A stretch of 64,000 nucleotides of DNA from Afipia sp. (GTDB lineage Bacteria; Pseudomonadota; Alphaproteobacteria; Rhizobiales; Xanthobacteraceae). A program made the translations under genes and the position numbers. Location of the stretch: NCBI GenBank assembly GCA_024707075.1, contig JANQAK010000003.1, positions 1-64,000 of the forward strand, in the 5' to 3' direction. The notes under the pieces were generated by a model. It was not told where the DNA came from. It saw only the letters and a list, made by a program, of their open reading frames with translations, and searched no databases. Below, one piece after another: positions 48,216 through 62,794 of the stretch (the first letter of the stretch is position 1; each line of letters opens with the position of its first letter).

Positions 48216-50120
48216 TCACTGGGCGGAGGCCGCGCCGGTCGCCACGGCAAATGCATTCTGGTTGATGGTGACGCCGATCTCGGTTTCGAGCCTGGTCACG
48301 TAAGCGGCGATCTGCTCTTCGGTCTCCGCCTGGCGAAGATTGTCCTTCAGTTTCTTAACGTCGTCGGAGGCGAGATCGACCGGCGGCACCACGATGTCCG
48401 TGACCTTGAACACGAGCCAGTCGCTTCCGCCTGGGCCTTCAACCTGACCGTTGCCGTCCTTCGGCGCGCGAAATGCCGCCGCCACCAGCCGCTCGGGTAG
48501 GCCCTTGGGGTCCGCGTCGCGCTTGAACAGTGCGGCGGTTTCAACCTTGACGCCGGCCGCTGCGGCCTCGGCGTCGAACTTGGCGCCCTTGTTCAGCTTC
48601 TCGACGATCTCGGCGGACTTGGAGCGAAGCCGGGTCGAGACCTGTTCGTCTCGCCAGCGCGCCTCGACCTGCGCCTTCACTTCGTCGAGCGGACGTTCAC
48701 GCGAAGGGGTGATGCCGAGCACGTCGAACCAGACCTCGCCGCCATTGACCTGCGCGGGTTCGTTCTCGACGCCGATGTTGCTGGCGAAGGCGGGGGCCAC
48801 GATGTCGATGCCCTGCGGCAGCCCCGCCACCGGCTGGCCGTCGGGGCCGCGGCCGGACCGGTCGACAGCTTCGATCGTGACGGCGTTGAGGCCGAGCTTC
48901 TGCGCGGCTTCGGCGATGTTCGATCCGCCGCCGCGCTCGTCCTCGATCTTGTTGTGCAGGTCCTGCAACTGCGCCCGCGCGCGCTCGACCGCGATCTCGC
49001 GCTTGATCTGCGGGGCGAGGCTTTCATAGGTGGGGTTGGTGCCCGGCTCGACCTTGGTGACCTTGAGCAGCGCCGTGACCAGAGCGCCCTTGACCGGCGG
49101 ACTGACGCTGCCTGGCGCCAGCGCGAAGGCGGCATCCCCAAGCGCGGTATCCATGGCGTTCTTCGTGATGTTGCCGAGATCGATGTCGCTCGGAGTGAGG
49201 TTGCGCTCCTTGGCGATGTCCTCGAACGAGGTCCCGGCAGCGATGCGGTCGCTGGCGGCTTTCGCTTCGTCGGGATTCTGGAACGGGATCTGGAAGACCT
49301 GACGGCGCTCCGGCGTCGCGTAGCGCTCGCGGCGCTGCTCGAACACCTTCTTTGCGTCGTCGTCGGAGACGTCGATCTTCTTGGCGAGTTCGTCGGGCGT
49401 CAGCGCCAGCACCGCGATCTTGCGGTATTCCGGCGCGCGGAACAGTTGCTTGCGGTCCTCGAAATAGGTCGCCAGCGCTTCGGGCGAGGGCGCGTCGATG
49501 GTCCCTGCCTGTGCGGCGGTCAGCCGGAGGTATTCGGCCGAGCGCTGTTCGTTCTGGAAGCGGACCAGCGCTTCGAGCTGGGTCTTCGGCGGCTCGAGTC
49601 CGGCGATGATCGTCCCGGTGATCTGGGCGCGCAGCGACCGGCGGCGCTGCTCGGCGATGTAGCGCTGCTCGGTGTAGCCGAACTGGCGGATCGTCTGCAC
49701 GAACCGGTCGTGATCGAACCGGCCGTCGAGGCCCTTGAAGTTCGGATCGTTGGAAATCACCCGCACCACGTCGGCGTCCGATTGTCCGAGACCGAGGCGG
49801 CGCGCGTTCTCGTCGAGGGCGGCGTCCGCGATGACTTCCTGAAGTACCTGGCGGTCGAGACCGAACTGGCGCGCCTGCTCCATCGTCAGCGGCCGGCCGA
49901 AACGGCGGCCGATCTGCTGGAGCTTGTCGGTGAACAGGTTGCGGAACTGCTCGGTGGAAATTTCGGTGTTGCCGATCTTGGCGAGCGACGACTGTCCGAA
50001 TCCCTTGAAGATGTCGGCGATGCCCCACACGCCGAAACTGACGATCAGAACGCCGAACAGGACGGACATCACCGTCTTGCCGAGCCAGTTCGATGAGGCT
50101 TTGCGCATTCCTCGGAGCAT
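48216..50120 (-). CDS. ppiD: Membrane-anchored periplasmic peptidyl-prolyl isomerase (PpiD/SurA type)
   Basis: 634 aa folding factor for exported proteins at the inner-membrane periplasmic face. One N-terminal membrane helix ([21 protein letters not shown]) anchors it. A SurA-N-like chaperone region covers about 40-180 ([19 protein letters not shown]). A central parvulin-like rotamase domain (about 265-360: [36 protein letters not shown]) and a long C-terminal helical region follow. Start at 50120 (MLRGMRKAS) or the ATG four codons later. First gene of the minus-strand run ppiD-trpD-trpC-moaC-moeA; divergent from tpiA. Confidence 0.9.
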   Translation of the reverse strand: MLRGMRKASSNWLGKTVMSVLFGVLIVSFGVWGIADIFKGFGQSSLAKIGNTEISTEQFRNLFTDKLQQIGRRFGRPLTMEQARQFGLDRQVLQEVIADAALDENARRLGLGQSDADVVRVISNDPNFKGLDGRFDHDRFVQTIRQFGYTEQRYIAEQRRRSLRAQITGTIIAGLEPPKTQLEALVRFQNEQRSAEYLRLTAAQAGTIDAPSPEALATYFEDRKQLFRAPEYRKIAVLALTPDELAKKIDVSDDDAKKVFEQRRERYATPERRQVFQIPFQNPDEAKAASDRIAAGTSFEDIAKERNLTPSDIDLGNITKNAMDTALGDAAFALAPGSVSPPVKGALVTALLKVTKVEPGTNPTYESLAPQIKREIAVERARAQLQDLHNKIEDERGGGSNIAEAAQKLGLNAVTIEAVDRSGRGPDGQPVAGLPQGIDIVAPAFASNIGVENEPAQVNGGEVWFDVLGITPSRERPLDEVKAQVEARWRDEQVSTRLRSKSAEIVEKLNKGAKFDAEAAAAGVKVETAALFKRDADPKGLPERLVAAAFRAPKDGNGQVEGPGGSDWLVFKVTDIVVPPVDLASDDVKKLKDNLRQAETEEQIAAYVTRLETEIGVTINQNAFAVATGAASAQ

Positions 50121-50325
50121 GGGTCCAACTTGATGTTTAAGGAGGAGGGGCGGTTCGCCGCAGTGGCGTTACCGCGTTGTTTCGCCGACATATAAAGGGG
50201 TGCCGGTTCCCTAGCAACCTTGCTGAGGGCGACGCTTCAGCGCGGTTAACAACCAACCTATGGAACTGGCGTCCGCTGATGCCCTCTGCTAGCGCAAATC
50301 CATCAATTTGCATGTGAGATCGATG

Positions 50326-51081
50326 ATGACCGACAAGCGCCGCCCCTTGATCGCCGGGAACTGGAAAATGAACGGCCTGAAAGCCGCGATGACCGAGCTG
50401 GCGTCGATCTGGCAGGGCGCCGGGGAGTTGAAGGACAAGGCCGATCTTCTGATCTGCCCGCCCGCGACGCTGCTGTTCACCGCCGTCTCATTGGTCTCCG
50501 GGTCTAAGGTCGCGATCGGCGCGCAGGACTGCCACCCCGCACCCTCCGGCGCTCACACGGGCGATATTTCGGCGGAAATGGTCGCCGATACGGGTGCCAC
50601 GGCGATCATCGTCGGCCATTCCGAACGCCGCGCCGATCACGGCGAAACCGATGCGGTGGTGCGGGCCAAGGCCGAGGCGGCGTGGCGGGCCAAACTGGTT
50701 GCGATCGTCTGCGTCGGCGAGACGCAGGCCGAACGCGACGCCGGACAGACGCTCGATGTCGTCGGACGCCAGTTGGCCGGATCGGTGCCCGACGGTGCGA
50801 CTGCCGCCAATCTGGTGGTCGCCTATGAGCCGGTCTGGGCGATTGGAACCGGACGCACCCCGACGATCAAGGATGTCGAGGAAGTTCATGGGTTTATCAG
50901 GGGCAAGCTCACCGAGCGCTTGAGCAAGGAGGGGGCCGGTGTGCAGATCCTCTATGGCGGCTCGGTCAAGCCGTCGAATGCAGCCGAACTGATGGCTGTG
51001 CCGAATGTCGACGGCGCGCTGGTCGGCGGGGCCAGCCTGAAAGCGGCTGATTTCCTTGCGATTGCGGCTGCGTGTCCCTAA
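50326..51081 (+). CDS. tpiA: Triosephosphate isomerase
   Basis: Interconverts DHAP and glyceraldehyde-3-phosphate. 251 aa TIM barrel. The catalytic Lys is in AGNWKMNG, the electrophilic His in IVGHSERR, and the catalytic Glu in [13 protein letters not shown]. Phosphate-binding [12 protein letters not shown] and [11 protein letters not shown] are intact. ATG 50326 has GAGA six bases before it; ATG 50323 immediately before it is equally in frame. Confidence 0.96.
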   Translation: MTDKRRPLIAGNWKMNGLKAAMTELASIWQGAGELKDKADLLICPPATLLFTAVSLVSGSKVAIGAQDCHPAPSGAHTGDISAEMVADTGATAIIVGHSERRADHGETDAVVRAKAEAAWRAKLVAIVCVGETQAERDAGQTLDVVGRQLAGSVPDGATAANLVVAYEPVWAIGTGRTPTIKDVEEVHGFIRGKLTERLSKEGAGVQILYGGSVKPSNAAELMAVPNVDGALVGGASLKAADFLAIAAACP

Positions 51082-51083
51082 AT

Positions 51084-51113
51084 CCCCCGCGAGACAATGC
51101 GGTCTGCCGGGGG
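51084..51113. other. Strong hairpin after tpiA
   Basis: CCCCCGCGAGAC pairs with GTCTGCCGGGGG with a mismatch. It starts three bases after the tpiA stop. No T-run follows, so it is more likely a 3'-end-stabilising or processing structure than a classic terminator. Confidence 0.45.
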
Positions 51114-51217
51114 TGACAATGACCCCTGCAATCGTGTACAGACCGCGCAACTTCAACCCCCGCAGGCATCAGTGCGGCCGGCTGCCCGGCGCTAGAGGCT
51201 TGTGACGGAAGGTCACG

Positions 51218-51586
51218 ATGCAGACTGTCATTATCGTCATCCACCTCATGATCGTCGCGACCCTGATCGGGGTCGTGCTGCTGCAACGGTCCGAAGGCGG
51301 CGGCCTGGGTGTCGGCGGCGGCGGAGGTGGCGGTTTCATGTCCAGCCGCGGCACCACCAACCTGCTGACGCGCACCACGGCCATTCTGGCGGCGGGCTTC
51401 TTCATCACCAGCCTGTTCCTGTCGTGGCTCGCGAGCTACGAGCGCAAGCCGGCATCGATCATCAACACCAGCCCGGCACCGATCTCGCAGCCCGGCGCTC
51501 CGGCGGCCCCTGCGGGCGGCCTGCTGGATTCGCTTCCGAAGGCTCCGGCAGCGCCGTCGGCTCCGCAAGCACCGCAGTCGAAGTAG
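51218..51586 (+). CDS. secG: Preprotein translocase subunit SecG
   Basis: Small SecYEG subunit that stimulates protein export. 122 aa. Two membrane helices (VIIVIHLMIVATLIGVVLLQ and TAILAAGFFITSLFLSWLA) flank a Gly-rich cytoplasmic loop ending SSRGTTNLLTRTT, the SecG signature. A Pro/Ala-rich tail extends past the second helix, as is common in alphaproteobacteria. tpiA-secG-pyrG is a conserved order. Confidence 0.94.
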   Translation: MQTVIIVIHLMIVATLIGVVLLQRSEGGGLGVGGGGGGGFMSSRGTTNLLTRTTAILAAGFFITSLFLSWLASYERKPASIINTSPAPISQPGAPAAPAGGLLDSLPKAPAAPSAPQAPQSK

Positions 51587-51754
51587 CGCCGGTGTCGCGT
51601 CAAGTCTTGCAGTCATGCGTGAGTTGCTTGCCTGCACGTCTCAGAATTGCCTTTCAAGTACCTGACTGAACTTACATATCCAAGTCACCCACAGCGCAAC
51701 GATTTATCGGCATGCGCGTGGGTTTCGTTTTGCGAATCGCAGCGGCGGAGTTAA

Positions 51755-53398
<1,644 letters not shown>

Positions 53399-53474
53399 CC
53401 GTTCGAACTTTCATTGAATGAATGTCATCGCTGGTTAAGCTGCCGCCGGGCGTATCCTGGCTACCGGACTGACC

Positions 53475-54296
53475 ATGACTCCTAAAATAAAACCGCCATC
53501 GCTTCGGACGGCAAACGATCCGGCGCGGCCATGGGGGGAGCCTCCGGCTGAGCGGCAGCCGGATGTGCCGAACGATCAACCGCCCCGCATGGCTGGACAT
53601 CGTTGGCTTGGCCGCAATTCGTTGCTGTCTATCCTGTTCGCGGTCATGATCGTTGGCCTGTGGGGCGGCCGCGCCTATCAGGATCTGTCGTCGCCGTCGG
53701 CCTGGGCCTACTGGAAGGACCTGTATTTTTCGCCCGCTCTGAAGTCGTCGGTCGTCCAGATCGAAATGAAGGGACGATCAATTCGCGCGCTCGCCATCAA
53801 GGGCGAGATTGGTGCCGCCGCCGCGAGCTGGTTTCGCGATCGGCTCGACGAAGCCAAGTTTGTTTCAGGCGACATCGTCCTGATGTCTTCGCCGGGCGGG
53901 CGTCTCGATCAGGCTCTCATCATGGGCGAGGTCATTCGATCGCGCGGGCTGACGACAATGGTCGGGACGGCCGACGCGGACGGACGCGTGCGCCCGTCCT
54001 ATTGCGCCAGCGCCTGCGTGTTCGCCTATGCCGGCGGAAAAGTTCGCGAAGCCTTTCCCGGTTCGGCTTTGGGCGTTCACCAGTTCACCACCGAAGCACC
54101 AAAGAGCGCAGATGCGGGCCGCGATGTTGTCGCCGACACGCAAAGGACGACGGGAATCATTCTGGAATACATGACGCGAATGGGCATTTCGTCGTCCGTC
54201 TTGCAGGCGATGTCCGCCACCAGAGACATTCGCTGGCTGAATGAGAAGGAAGCCTTCGATCTCAAGCTCGCAACGGATCGCTACGCCGGAAGTTAA
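53475..54296 (+). CDS. Membrane-anchored ClpP-fold protein (COG3904-like)
   Basis: 273 aa. A Pro-rich cytoplasmic N-terminus (1-45), one membrane helix (NSLLSILFAVMIVGLWGG) and a periplasmic domain with ClpP/crotonase-like segments are visible. These are IRALAIKGEIGAAAASWFRD, DIVLMSSPGGRLDQALIMGE, and SYCASACVFAYAGGKVREAF, where the Ser after CA is the expected nucleophile position. GVHQF follows with a His. Such proteins are called periplasmic or serine-protease-like but activity is unproven. It stands alone between pyrG and the secreted PAAR gene, to which it is convergent (16-base gap). Confidence 0.75.
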   Translation: MTPKIKPPSLRTANDPARPWGEPPAERQPDVPNDQPPRMAGHRWLGRNSLLSILFAVMIVGLWGGRAYQDLSSPSAWAYWKDLYFSPALKSSVVQIEMKGRSIRALAIKGEIGAAAASWFRDRLDEAKFVSGDIVLMSSPGGRLDQALIMGEVIRSRGLTTMVGTADADGRVRPSYCASACVFAYAGGKVREAFPGSALGVHQFTTEAPKSADAGRDVVADTQRTTGIILEYMTRMGISSSVLQAMSATRDIRWLNEKEAFDLKLATDRYAGS

Positions 54297-54312
54297 GCGC
54301 AGGGAGTTGCCC

Positions 54313-54645
54313 TTATTTCGGACATCCCGAGGTCTGGTCGCCGCTGCGGGCGGCCGGCTTGCCATTGATGGTGATGCCGCCAGCGCCGCCGACGACCACT
54401 CCGCCGCAGCCGGTTCTGCCGCTGAGCACAGCCGCCGGCTTGCCGTTGATAAAGACGTTGGGTGAGCCCTCGACAATCGCACTGCCGTCGCTGGTTGCGT
54501 CGCCCTGACGTGCCGCGGGCTTTCCGTTGAAGGTCACGCCATCCGCGCCGCCGGTGATGACGCCGGGCGCGCCCGGCGATTGCGCGACCACGGACGTCGA
54601 GAGAACCGCCGTGACAGCGATCTGGCAAAACAACATGGTTCGCAT
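54313..54645 (-). CDS. Secreted PAAR-motif protein
   Basis: 110 aa. An N-terminal signal peptide (about 1-22, ending SVVAQ) precedes tandem PAAR-type motifs: ITGGADGVTFNGKPAARQGD, EGSPNVFINGKPAAVLSGRT, GGAGGITINGKPAARSGDQT, ending SGCPK. PAAR proteins normally form the cone tip of the type VI secretion spike and lack a signal peptide. Here no T6SS gene is nearby and the protein should be exported through Sec, so a stand-alone periplasmic or extracellular role is inferred. His/Cys metal ligands are sparse (TGCGG and SGCPK), so zinc binding is uncertain. Confidence 0.8.
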   Translation of the reverse strand: MRTMLFCQIAVTAVLSTSVVAQSPGAPGVITGGADGVTFNGKPAARQGDATSDGSAIVEGSPNVFINGKPAAVLSGRTGCGGVVVGGAGGITINGKPAARSGDQTSGCPK

Positions 54646-54773
54646 GACAAGCCTCTGCTCAGCGGGGAAGCGCTTGATAACCGTTCGCGCAGGCCACTAT
54701 ATGCCGGACCGGGAGAGCCTGCATAACAACAGTCGGTGCCGCCCATGCGCCGGTTCAAACAAGAAGAGGTCAA

Positions 54774-55106
54774 ATGAGCAAGATCTACGAGATGCGCGTG
54801 TATCGCTGCCTTCCGGGGCGTCTTCCCAATCTGCTGAAGCGGTTCGAGACCACCACGCTGGAGCTTTGGAAGAAGCACGGCATTCGTCAGGCCGGTTTTT
54901 TCACCACGGCGGTCGGCGAGTCCAATATGGAGCTGACCTATTTCCTCGAATGGGACTCGATGGCGGATCGTGAAACGAAATGGACCGCATTCATGTCCGA
55001 TCCGGCATGGATTTCCGCCCGCGCTGAATCTGAAAAGGACGGACCGATCGTCGGCAACATCGTCAACCAGTTCCTGGTGCCGACGGCCTTCTCGTCGGTG
55101 AAGTGA
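54774..55106 (+). CDS. NIPSNAP family protein
   Basis: 110 aa ferredoxin-like alpha/beta-barrel dimer type. The product begins MSKIYEMRVYRCLPGRLPNL and contains ELWKKHGIRQAGFFTTAVGE, LTYFLEWDSMADRETKWTAF and DPAWISARAESE, all typical of NIPSNAP. Bacterial members have no firm function; several sit with dioxygenase or glyoxalase genes, as here. ATG follows AAGAAGAGG. The stop overlaps an alternative GTG start of the next gene, suggesting coupling. Confidence 0.88.
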   Translation: MSKIYEMRVYRCLPGRLPNLLKRFETTTLELWKKHGIRQAGFFTTAVGESNMELTYFLEWDSMADRETKWTAFMSDPAWISARAESEKDGPIVGNIVNQFLVPTAFSSVK

Positions 55107-55129
55107 AGGGCGCTCATCGCGCAAACGTC

Positions 55130-56005
55130 ATGCCCCGCGGTCTCGATCACATCGTCCACGCCGTTGCCGATCTGGATGCGGCGGCGGATGTCTACCGGCG
55201 CGCCGGCTTCAAGGTCGGCGCGCGCAACCGGCATCCGTGGGGCACGCACAACCACGTCGTTCAGTTTCCCGGCTTCTTCATTGAAATTCTGACGGTGGCC
55301 GAACCGGACAAGCTCGGCGACGATGGCCTGTCGAAGCACTTCGGCAGTCCCAATCGCGAGGCGATCGCGCGCGGCGACGAAGGCTTCTCGATGCTGGTGC
55401 TGGAAAGCACGGACAGCGATGCCGACGTGGCCGATTTCGCGCAAAGCGGGATCGGCATCTCGGACGCATTGCCGTTTTCCCGCGAGGCGAAACTGCCGGA
55501 TGGCAGTTCAACGACCGTCGGCTTTTCGCTCGTCTTCGCGCGTGACGCGCTGTCGCCGCACACCGGCTTTTTCACCTGCCGCCAGCACAATCCGGCGGCG
55601 TTCTGGAAGCCGGACTATCAGCAACATGCCAACGGCGCGCGCGGTGTCCTCGGCGTGGTTCTCGCCGCTGAAAATCCCGCCGACCACCACATTTTCCTCA
55701 AAGCCTTCACTGGCGTCAGCGATCTGCACGTAAGCTCCATCGGTGTCGCGGCGCATGCGCCGCGCGGCGACGTCGAGATCATGGAGCCGGTGGCGTTCCG
55801 CGATCAGTTCGGTGTGACGCCGAAACTGGACGGCGAGGGCGCATTGCTGAAAGGGTTGCGGCTGTCGGTGCCGGACATCGAGGCCGCCGAACGCGTGCTC
55901 AAGAGCGGCGGGATTGCTGCCTACCGTCATCCGGGACGGCTCGTTGTCCCGCCGGAGGCCGCCTTCGGCGCAACCCTGATATTCGAGGCTCCCGGCAGGA
56001 TTTGA
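55130..56005 (+). CDS. Glyoxalase-like (VOC superfamily) protein
   Basis: About 291 aa. Begins MPRGLDHIVHAVADLDAAAD, followed by RHPWGTHNHVVQFPGFFIEI, a glyoxalase-like-domain (PF13468-type) pattern with His and Glu metal-ligand positions. SPHTGFFTCRQHNPAAFWKP and a second VOC half (LRLSVPDIEAAERVL) follow. The substrate is unknown; a dioxygenase- or isomerase-like metal enzyme is possible. GTG 55103, overlapping the NIPSNAP stop, is an alternative start adding nine residues. Confidence 0.8.
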   Translation: MPRGLDHIVHAVADLDAAADVYRRAGFKVGARNRHPWGTHNHVVQFPGFFIEILTVAEPDKLGDDGLSKHFGSPNREAIARGDEGFSMLVLESTDSDADVADFAQSGIGISDALPFSREAKLPDGSSTTVGFSLVFARDALSPHTGFFTCRQHNPAAFWKPDYQQHANGARGVLGVVLAAENPADHHIFLKAFTGVSDLHVSSIGVAAHAPRGDVEIMEPVAFRDQFGVTPKLDGEGALLKGLRLSVPDIEAAERVLKSGGIAAYRHPGRLVVPPEAAFGATLIFEAPGRI

Positions 56006-56072
56006 CCGGCCGCCCTTGATCGATTCATCCCGGGTCGGCATGGTCAATCCGGTTTTCTGAAAAGGATATGCC

Positions 56073-56924
56073 TTGAACGCCAAGATCTCCGCGGCCCCGG
56101 TGGTGTCCGCAGGCAACGTCAAGTTCGGCAACGGGCTGCCTCTGGCGGTGATCGCTGGCCCCTGCCAGTTGGAAAGCCGTGCCCATGCGCTCGAAACCGC
56201 ATCGGCGCTGAAGGAGATCGCGGCGCGTCTCGGCATCGGCCTCGTCTACAAGACCTCGTTCGACAAGGCCAACCGCACCAGCGCGTCCGCCGCGCGCGGT
56301 ATCGGCCTTGAGACTGCGCTGCCGATCTTTGCTGAAATTCGTTCCTCGCTCGGACTTCCGGTGCTGACCGACGTGCACGAGATCGATCAATGCGCTCGCG
56401 TCGCGGAAGCGGTGGACGTGTTGCAGATTCCGGCGTTCCTCTGCCGCCAGACCGACCTGCTGCTGGCGGCAGCGGCCACCGGCAAGGTCGTCAACGTCAA
56501 GAAGGGGCAGTTCCTGGCACCTTGGGACATGGCCAATGTCGTCGCCAAGATCACCGGCGCGGGCAACGCCAATGTGCTGGTCACCGAGCGCGGCGCGTCG
56601 TTCGGCTACAACACGCTCGTCTCCGACATGCGGGCGCTGCCGATTCTCGCGCGCACCACCGGCGCGCCGGTGATCTTCGATGCGACCCATTCGGTGCAGC
56701 AGCCGGGCGGCAAGGGCACCTCATCGGGCGGCGAGCGCGAATTCGTGCCGGTGCTGGCGCGGGCGGCAGTCGCCGTCGGCGTTGCGGGCGTGTTCATCGA
56801 AACCCATCCAGATCCGGACAACGCGCCCTCCGACGGCCCCAACATGGTGCCGCTGAAGGATTTCGAGGCACTGGTGAAGACTCTCATGGCATTTGACACG
56901 CTTGCAAAGAGCGGGACGCGCTAA
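56073..56924 (+). CDS. kdsA: 3-deoxy-D-manno-octulosonate 8-phosphate synthase
   Basis: Condenses PEP with arabinose-5-phosphate to Kdo-8-P for LPS inner core. 283 aa. Family elements: [84 protein letters not shown] and [17 protein letters not shown]. The start is TTG 56073 after AAAAGGATATGCC. pyrG-kdsA-eno is the usual Rhizobiales block; here four genes separate pyrG from kdsA and several more separate kdsA from eno. Confidence 0.95.
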   Translation: MNAKISAAPVVSAGNVKFGNGLPLAVIAGPCQLESRAHALETASALKEIAARLGIGLVYKTSFDKANRTSASAARGIGLETALPIFAEIRSSLGLPVLTDVHEIDQCARVAEAVDVLQIPAFLCRQTDLLLAAAATGKVVNVKKGQFLAPWDMANVVAKITGAGNANVLVTERGASFGYNTLVSDMRALPILARTTGAPVIFDATHSVQQPGGKGTSSGGEREFVPVLARAAVAVGVAGVFIETHPDPDNAPSDGPNMVPLKDFEALVKTLMAFDTLAKSGTR

Positions 56925-56968
56925 AGCCAACCGGCCGGCGCGGCGTTAAAGGAACGAATGAAGTCCTG

Positions 56969-58144
56969 ATGCTGCCGATCCTCAACGTCATCGCCGCGAC
57001 AACGTTCGCGGCTGCCCTGTCATCGCGCTCGATGGAACCGGTGTTGCCGCTGGTGGCGGGCGACTTCGGCGTCACCGTCGCGACCGCAGCCAGCCTGTCG
57101 GCCATCGTCGCCCTCACGTTCGCCGTCGTGCAGCCGATCATCGGCGCCGCCGCCGATATGTTCGGCAAGCCGCGGTTGATGATCGGCTGCCTCGCGCTGC
57201 TGGGCGCCGCCAACATCGTTGGCGCGCTCGCGACCTCGTTCGAGATGCTGTTTCTCTCCCGCGTGCTGTGCGGCATCGCTGCCGGCGGCACCTTTCCCCT
57301 CGCCATGGGGCTGACCAGCGATTTGGTTCCGACTGCGCAGCGGCAGATCGCGCTCAGCCGTGTGCTGGCCGGCGCGATGACGGGCAATCTGCTGGGCTCG
57401 TCCGCCGCCGGCGTGATCGGCGATCTTCTCGGATGGCGCGGCGTTCTCTCCGTGCTCGGCGTTTTGATGATTATCGCCTCGATCGTGGTGCTGACCGGAT
57501 TTCGCCGCGGCGGCATCGTCAGTTCGCGCAGCGGCGTGAGCTTTGCCACGCTGCGTCACGGCTATCGCACGATCATGGCCAACCCGAATGCGCGTGTCTG
57601 CTTCACGGCGGTGTTCATCGAGGGACTTTGCGTTCTCGGGCTGTTTCCGTTCGTCGCCGCGTTCCTGTTCGAGCTTGGCGAGACCCGCGCGTCGATCCCG
57701 GGCGTGGTGATCGCGGCCTTCGCGGTCGGCGGACTGTTCTACACCATGAGCGTGTCGCGGCTGTTGCCGCGCTTCGGCGTCAACGGACTGATGATCGGCG
57801 GTGCTGCGATGGTGGCGGTGCAGTTCATCGCCGTCGCACTCGGCCCGCGCTGGGAAATCCAGGCGCTTTGCTTTCTGCTGATGGGCTGGGGCTTCTACAG
57901 CCTGCACGGATCGTTGCAGGTGTTTTCGAGCGACCTCGCGCCCGAGGCGCGCGCGTCCGCGCTGTCGCTTCACTCGTTCTTCTTTTTCATGGGGCAGGCG
58001 GTCGGGCCCATCGTCTATGGCTTCGCGCTGCCACATTTCGGCAAGCTCGCGACATTGATGCTCAGCGCCACCGCCATTCTGGTGCTGGGAATTGTCGCCG
58101 CGCGGCTGCTCAATCAGAAGCCGGCGGAAATGACGGATATCTAG
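56969..58144 (+). CDS. MFS transporter
   Basis: 391 aa with twelve predicted membrane segments. The loop 2-3 signature region is GAAADMFGKPRLMIGCLALL, and LSRVLCGIAAGGTFPLAMGL lies in helix 4. The C-terminal half includes FSSDLAPEARASALSLHSF. It resembles drug/proton-antiporter-like or sugar-efflux-type MFS proteins, but the substrate cannot be assigned. It is convergent with queF across a palindromic repeat, with its own short gap after kdsA. Confidence 0.85.
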   Translation: MLPILNVIAATTFAAALSSRSMEPVLPLVAGDFGVTVATAASLSAIVALTFAVVQPIIGAAADMFGKPRLMIGCLALLGAANIVGALATSFEMLFLSRVLCGIAAGGTFPLAMGLTSDLVPTAQRQIALSRVLAGAMTGNLLGSSAAGVIGDLLGWRGVLSVLGVLMIIASIVVLTGFRRGGIVSSRSGVSFATLRHGYRTIMANPNARVCFTAVFIEGLCVLGLFPFVAAFLFELGETRASIPGVVIAAFAVGGLFYTMSVSRLLPRFGVNGLMIGGAAMVAVQFIAVALGPRWEIQALCFLLMGWGFYSLHGSLQVFSSDLAPEARASALSLHSFFFFMGQAVGPIVYGFALPHFGKLATLMLSATAILVLGIVAARLLNQKPAEMTDI

Positions 58145-58194
58145 CGTCATCCTTCGAGGCTCGCCGCAAACGCGGCTCGCACCTCAGGATGACG
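58145..58194. repeat. Palindromic element (CGTCATCCT family), copy 2
   Basis: CGTCATCCTTCGAGGCTCGC and GCGGCTCGCACCTCAGGATG then ACG pair along almost the whole 50 bases. It lies between the convergent MFS gene and queF and is related to the tandem element at 34071-34169. Confidence 0.85.
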
Positions 58195-58199
58195 GTCTT

Positions 58200-58676
58200 T
58201 CAGCCCCGCCCGCGATACGGCGCGACGCCCTGATCGGGCACCCAGACGCCGCCAGGCAGTTTTCCGGTCTGCCAGAACACATCGATGGGAATGCCGCCGC
58301 GCGGATACCAGTAGCCGCCGATCCGCAGCCAGCGCGGCTTGATCTCCTTCACCAGCCGCTTGCCGATCGAGATGGTGCAATCCTCATGAAAGCCGCCATG
58401 GTTGCGGAAACTGGTCAGATACAGTTTCAGCGCCTTGGACTCCACCAGCCACTGGCCGGGCACGTAATCCATCACGAGATGCGCGAAGTCGGGCTGGCCG
58501 GTGATCGGGCACAGCGTCGTGAATTCGGGCGCCACGAAGCGCACCAGATAGTCCGTGCCGGGATGCGGATTGGGCACGCGGTCGAGCTGCGCCTTGTCGG
58601 GCGAGGCGGGCGTCTTCACCTGATGGCCGAGTTGCAGTTTGGCCGACTTCGAGGGACTGCGAGGGGTCTTTGACAT
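58200..58676 (-). CDS. queF: NADPH-dependent 7-cyano-7-deazaguanine reductase QueF
   Basis: Reduces preQ0 to preQ1 in queuosine tRNA modification. 158 aa, the short type I (YkvM-like) form. The nucleophile Cys is in [15 protein letters not shown]. The NADPH motif is [18 protein letters not shown], and [13 protein letters not shown] carries the catalytic Asp/His region. Start at 58676 ([13 protein letters not shown]). Single gene, convergent with the MFS gene. Confidence 0.94.
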   Translation of the reverse strand: MSKTPRSPSKSAKLQLGHQVKTPASPDKAQLDRVPNPHPGTDYLVRFVAPEFTTLCPITGQPDFAHLVMDYVPGQWLVESKALKLYLTSFRNHGGFHEDCTISIGKRLVKEIKPRWLRIGGYWYPRGGIPIDVFWQTGKLPGGVWVPDQGVAPYRGRG

Positions 58677-58773
58677 TGGGATCTCCGTTGCGCCCTCTTA
58701 GCCAAACCCGGAGCACAGGTCACGTGGGCCGGAGCCGCCTGTTGCGCGGGCTGCCACGTTCGCCGGTTCTGGC

Positions 58774-59532
58774 TCAGGAGTTGATGGGAGGACTGAGTTT
58801 CTGCAACTGTCGCTCGGCGGCGCGGAGGCGGATTTGATCGGAGGCGATTTCCGCCAGCGCAGACAGCGCGGTGCGCTCGTCGTCCTTCAGGACACGCGGC
58901 TTGTAGTCGATCACGCACATTGCGCCCAGCGCATATCCTTCGGGATCGATGACGGGTGCGCCGGCGTAAAACCGGAAATAGGGAGCGCCAACCACGGCAG
59001 GGTTTTCCGCGAACTCCTGGTCGAGCATCAGGTCTTCGATGGTGAACACGTCGCGCTGAAGAATGGTGCGATTGCAGAACGACCAGTCGCGCGGGGTCTC
59101 GGTCATCTCAAGGCCCTGACGGGACTTGAACCATTGACGGGTCGAGGTGAGGAGCGTGACCAGTGAGACGGGCATATGCAGCGTGTTGCTTGCGAGCCAG
59201 GTCAGACGGTCAAACGATCGCTCGGGCGCGCTGTCCACAAGTCCGGAGCGTTCGAGAGCAAGCAGGCGCTGCGTCTCGTCGGTGGCGGTGAGGGTCTGTG
59301 CCCCGGGGCGAGCGGCAAATTCCGGAAGGGCGGCCGATGCTGGCGGCGCAGGGTGTGACCGGTTGATCAGCGCCATGACGTCAGAGCGATAAACGCGACG
59401 GTGGCCACCCGGCGTTTTCCACGACCGGAGCGAACCGCTTTCGATCCAAAGCTGCGCTGTGCGGACGGAAATACCCAGCAGTTTGGCGGCCTGCGATGTG
59501 GTCAGGACGTCCGCGCTTGCGTCTTCTTTCAT
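58774..59532 (-). CDS. Excisionase/MerR-type HTH fused to a GAF domain
   Basis: 252 aa. The N-terminal winged helix (about 8-58) reads LTTSQAAKLLGISVRTAQLW, followed by KTPGGHRRVYRSDVMAL, which is MerR/BldC/excisionase-like (HTH_17). A Pro/Ala-rich linker follows. The C-terminal GAF domain (about 95-240) contains VSLVTLLTSTRQWFKSRQGL, RDWSFCNRTILQRDVFTIED and FYAGAPVIDPEGYALGAMCV, the phytochrome-like GAF type; a conserved Cys (SFCNRTI) is present. Probably a ligand- or redox-sensing regulator. Divergent from the GMC oxidoreductase (188-base AT-richer gap), its likely target. Start ATG 59532 is preferred over 59547. Confidence 0.82.
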   Translation of the reverse strand: MKEDASADVLTTSQAAKLLGISVRTAQLWIESGSLRSWKTPGGHRRVYRSDVMALINRSHPAPPASAALPEFAARPGAQTLTATDETQRLLALERSGLVDSAPERSFDRLTWLASNTLHMPVSLVTLLTSTRQWFKSRQGLEMTETPRDWSFCNRTILQRDVFTIEDLMLDQEFAENPAVVGAPYFRFYAGAPVIDPEGYALGAMCVIDYKPRVLKDDERTALSALAEIASDQIRLRAAERQLQKLSPPINS

Positions 59533-59720
59533 CGTTTGATTGCGCACCGGACTGGGTGCTCCTTGATTTTTTTCGTTGTTTCAAGGCGATAGCACATAGC
59601 GAGTGCCGACCGTTGCACAATACCTTTACGCCAAAGTTCGTTCGGCATCAAGATTAAGTGATGTAATTGCTAAATTTGATAGATTTGATAATGAGGACGA
59701 TATCAACCGGAGGTCGTCCC
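59533..59720. promoter_or_regulatory. Divergent, AT-richer regulatory region between HTH-GAF and GMC genes
   Basis: 188 bases, clearly lower in GC than the surroundings (TAATTGCTAAATTTGATAGA). It must hold promoters for both genes; no perfect dyad stands out. Confidence 0.5.
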
Positions 59721-62794
<3,074 letters not shown>

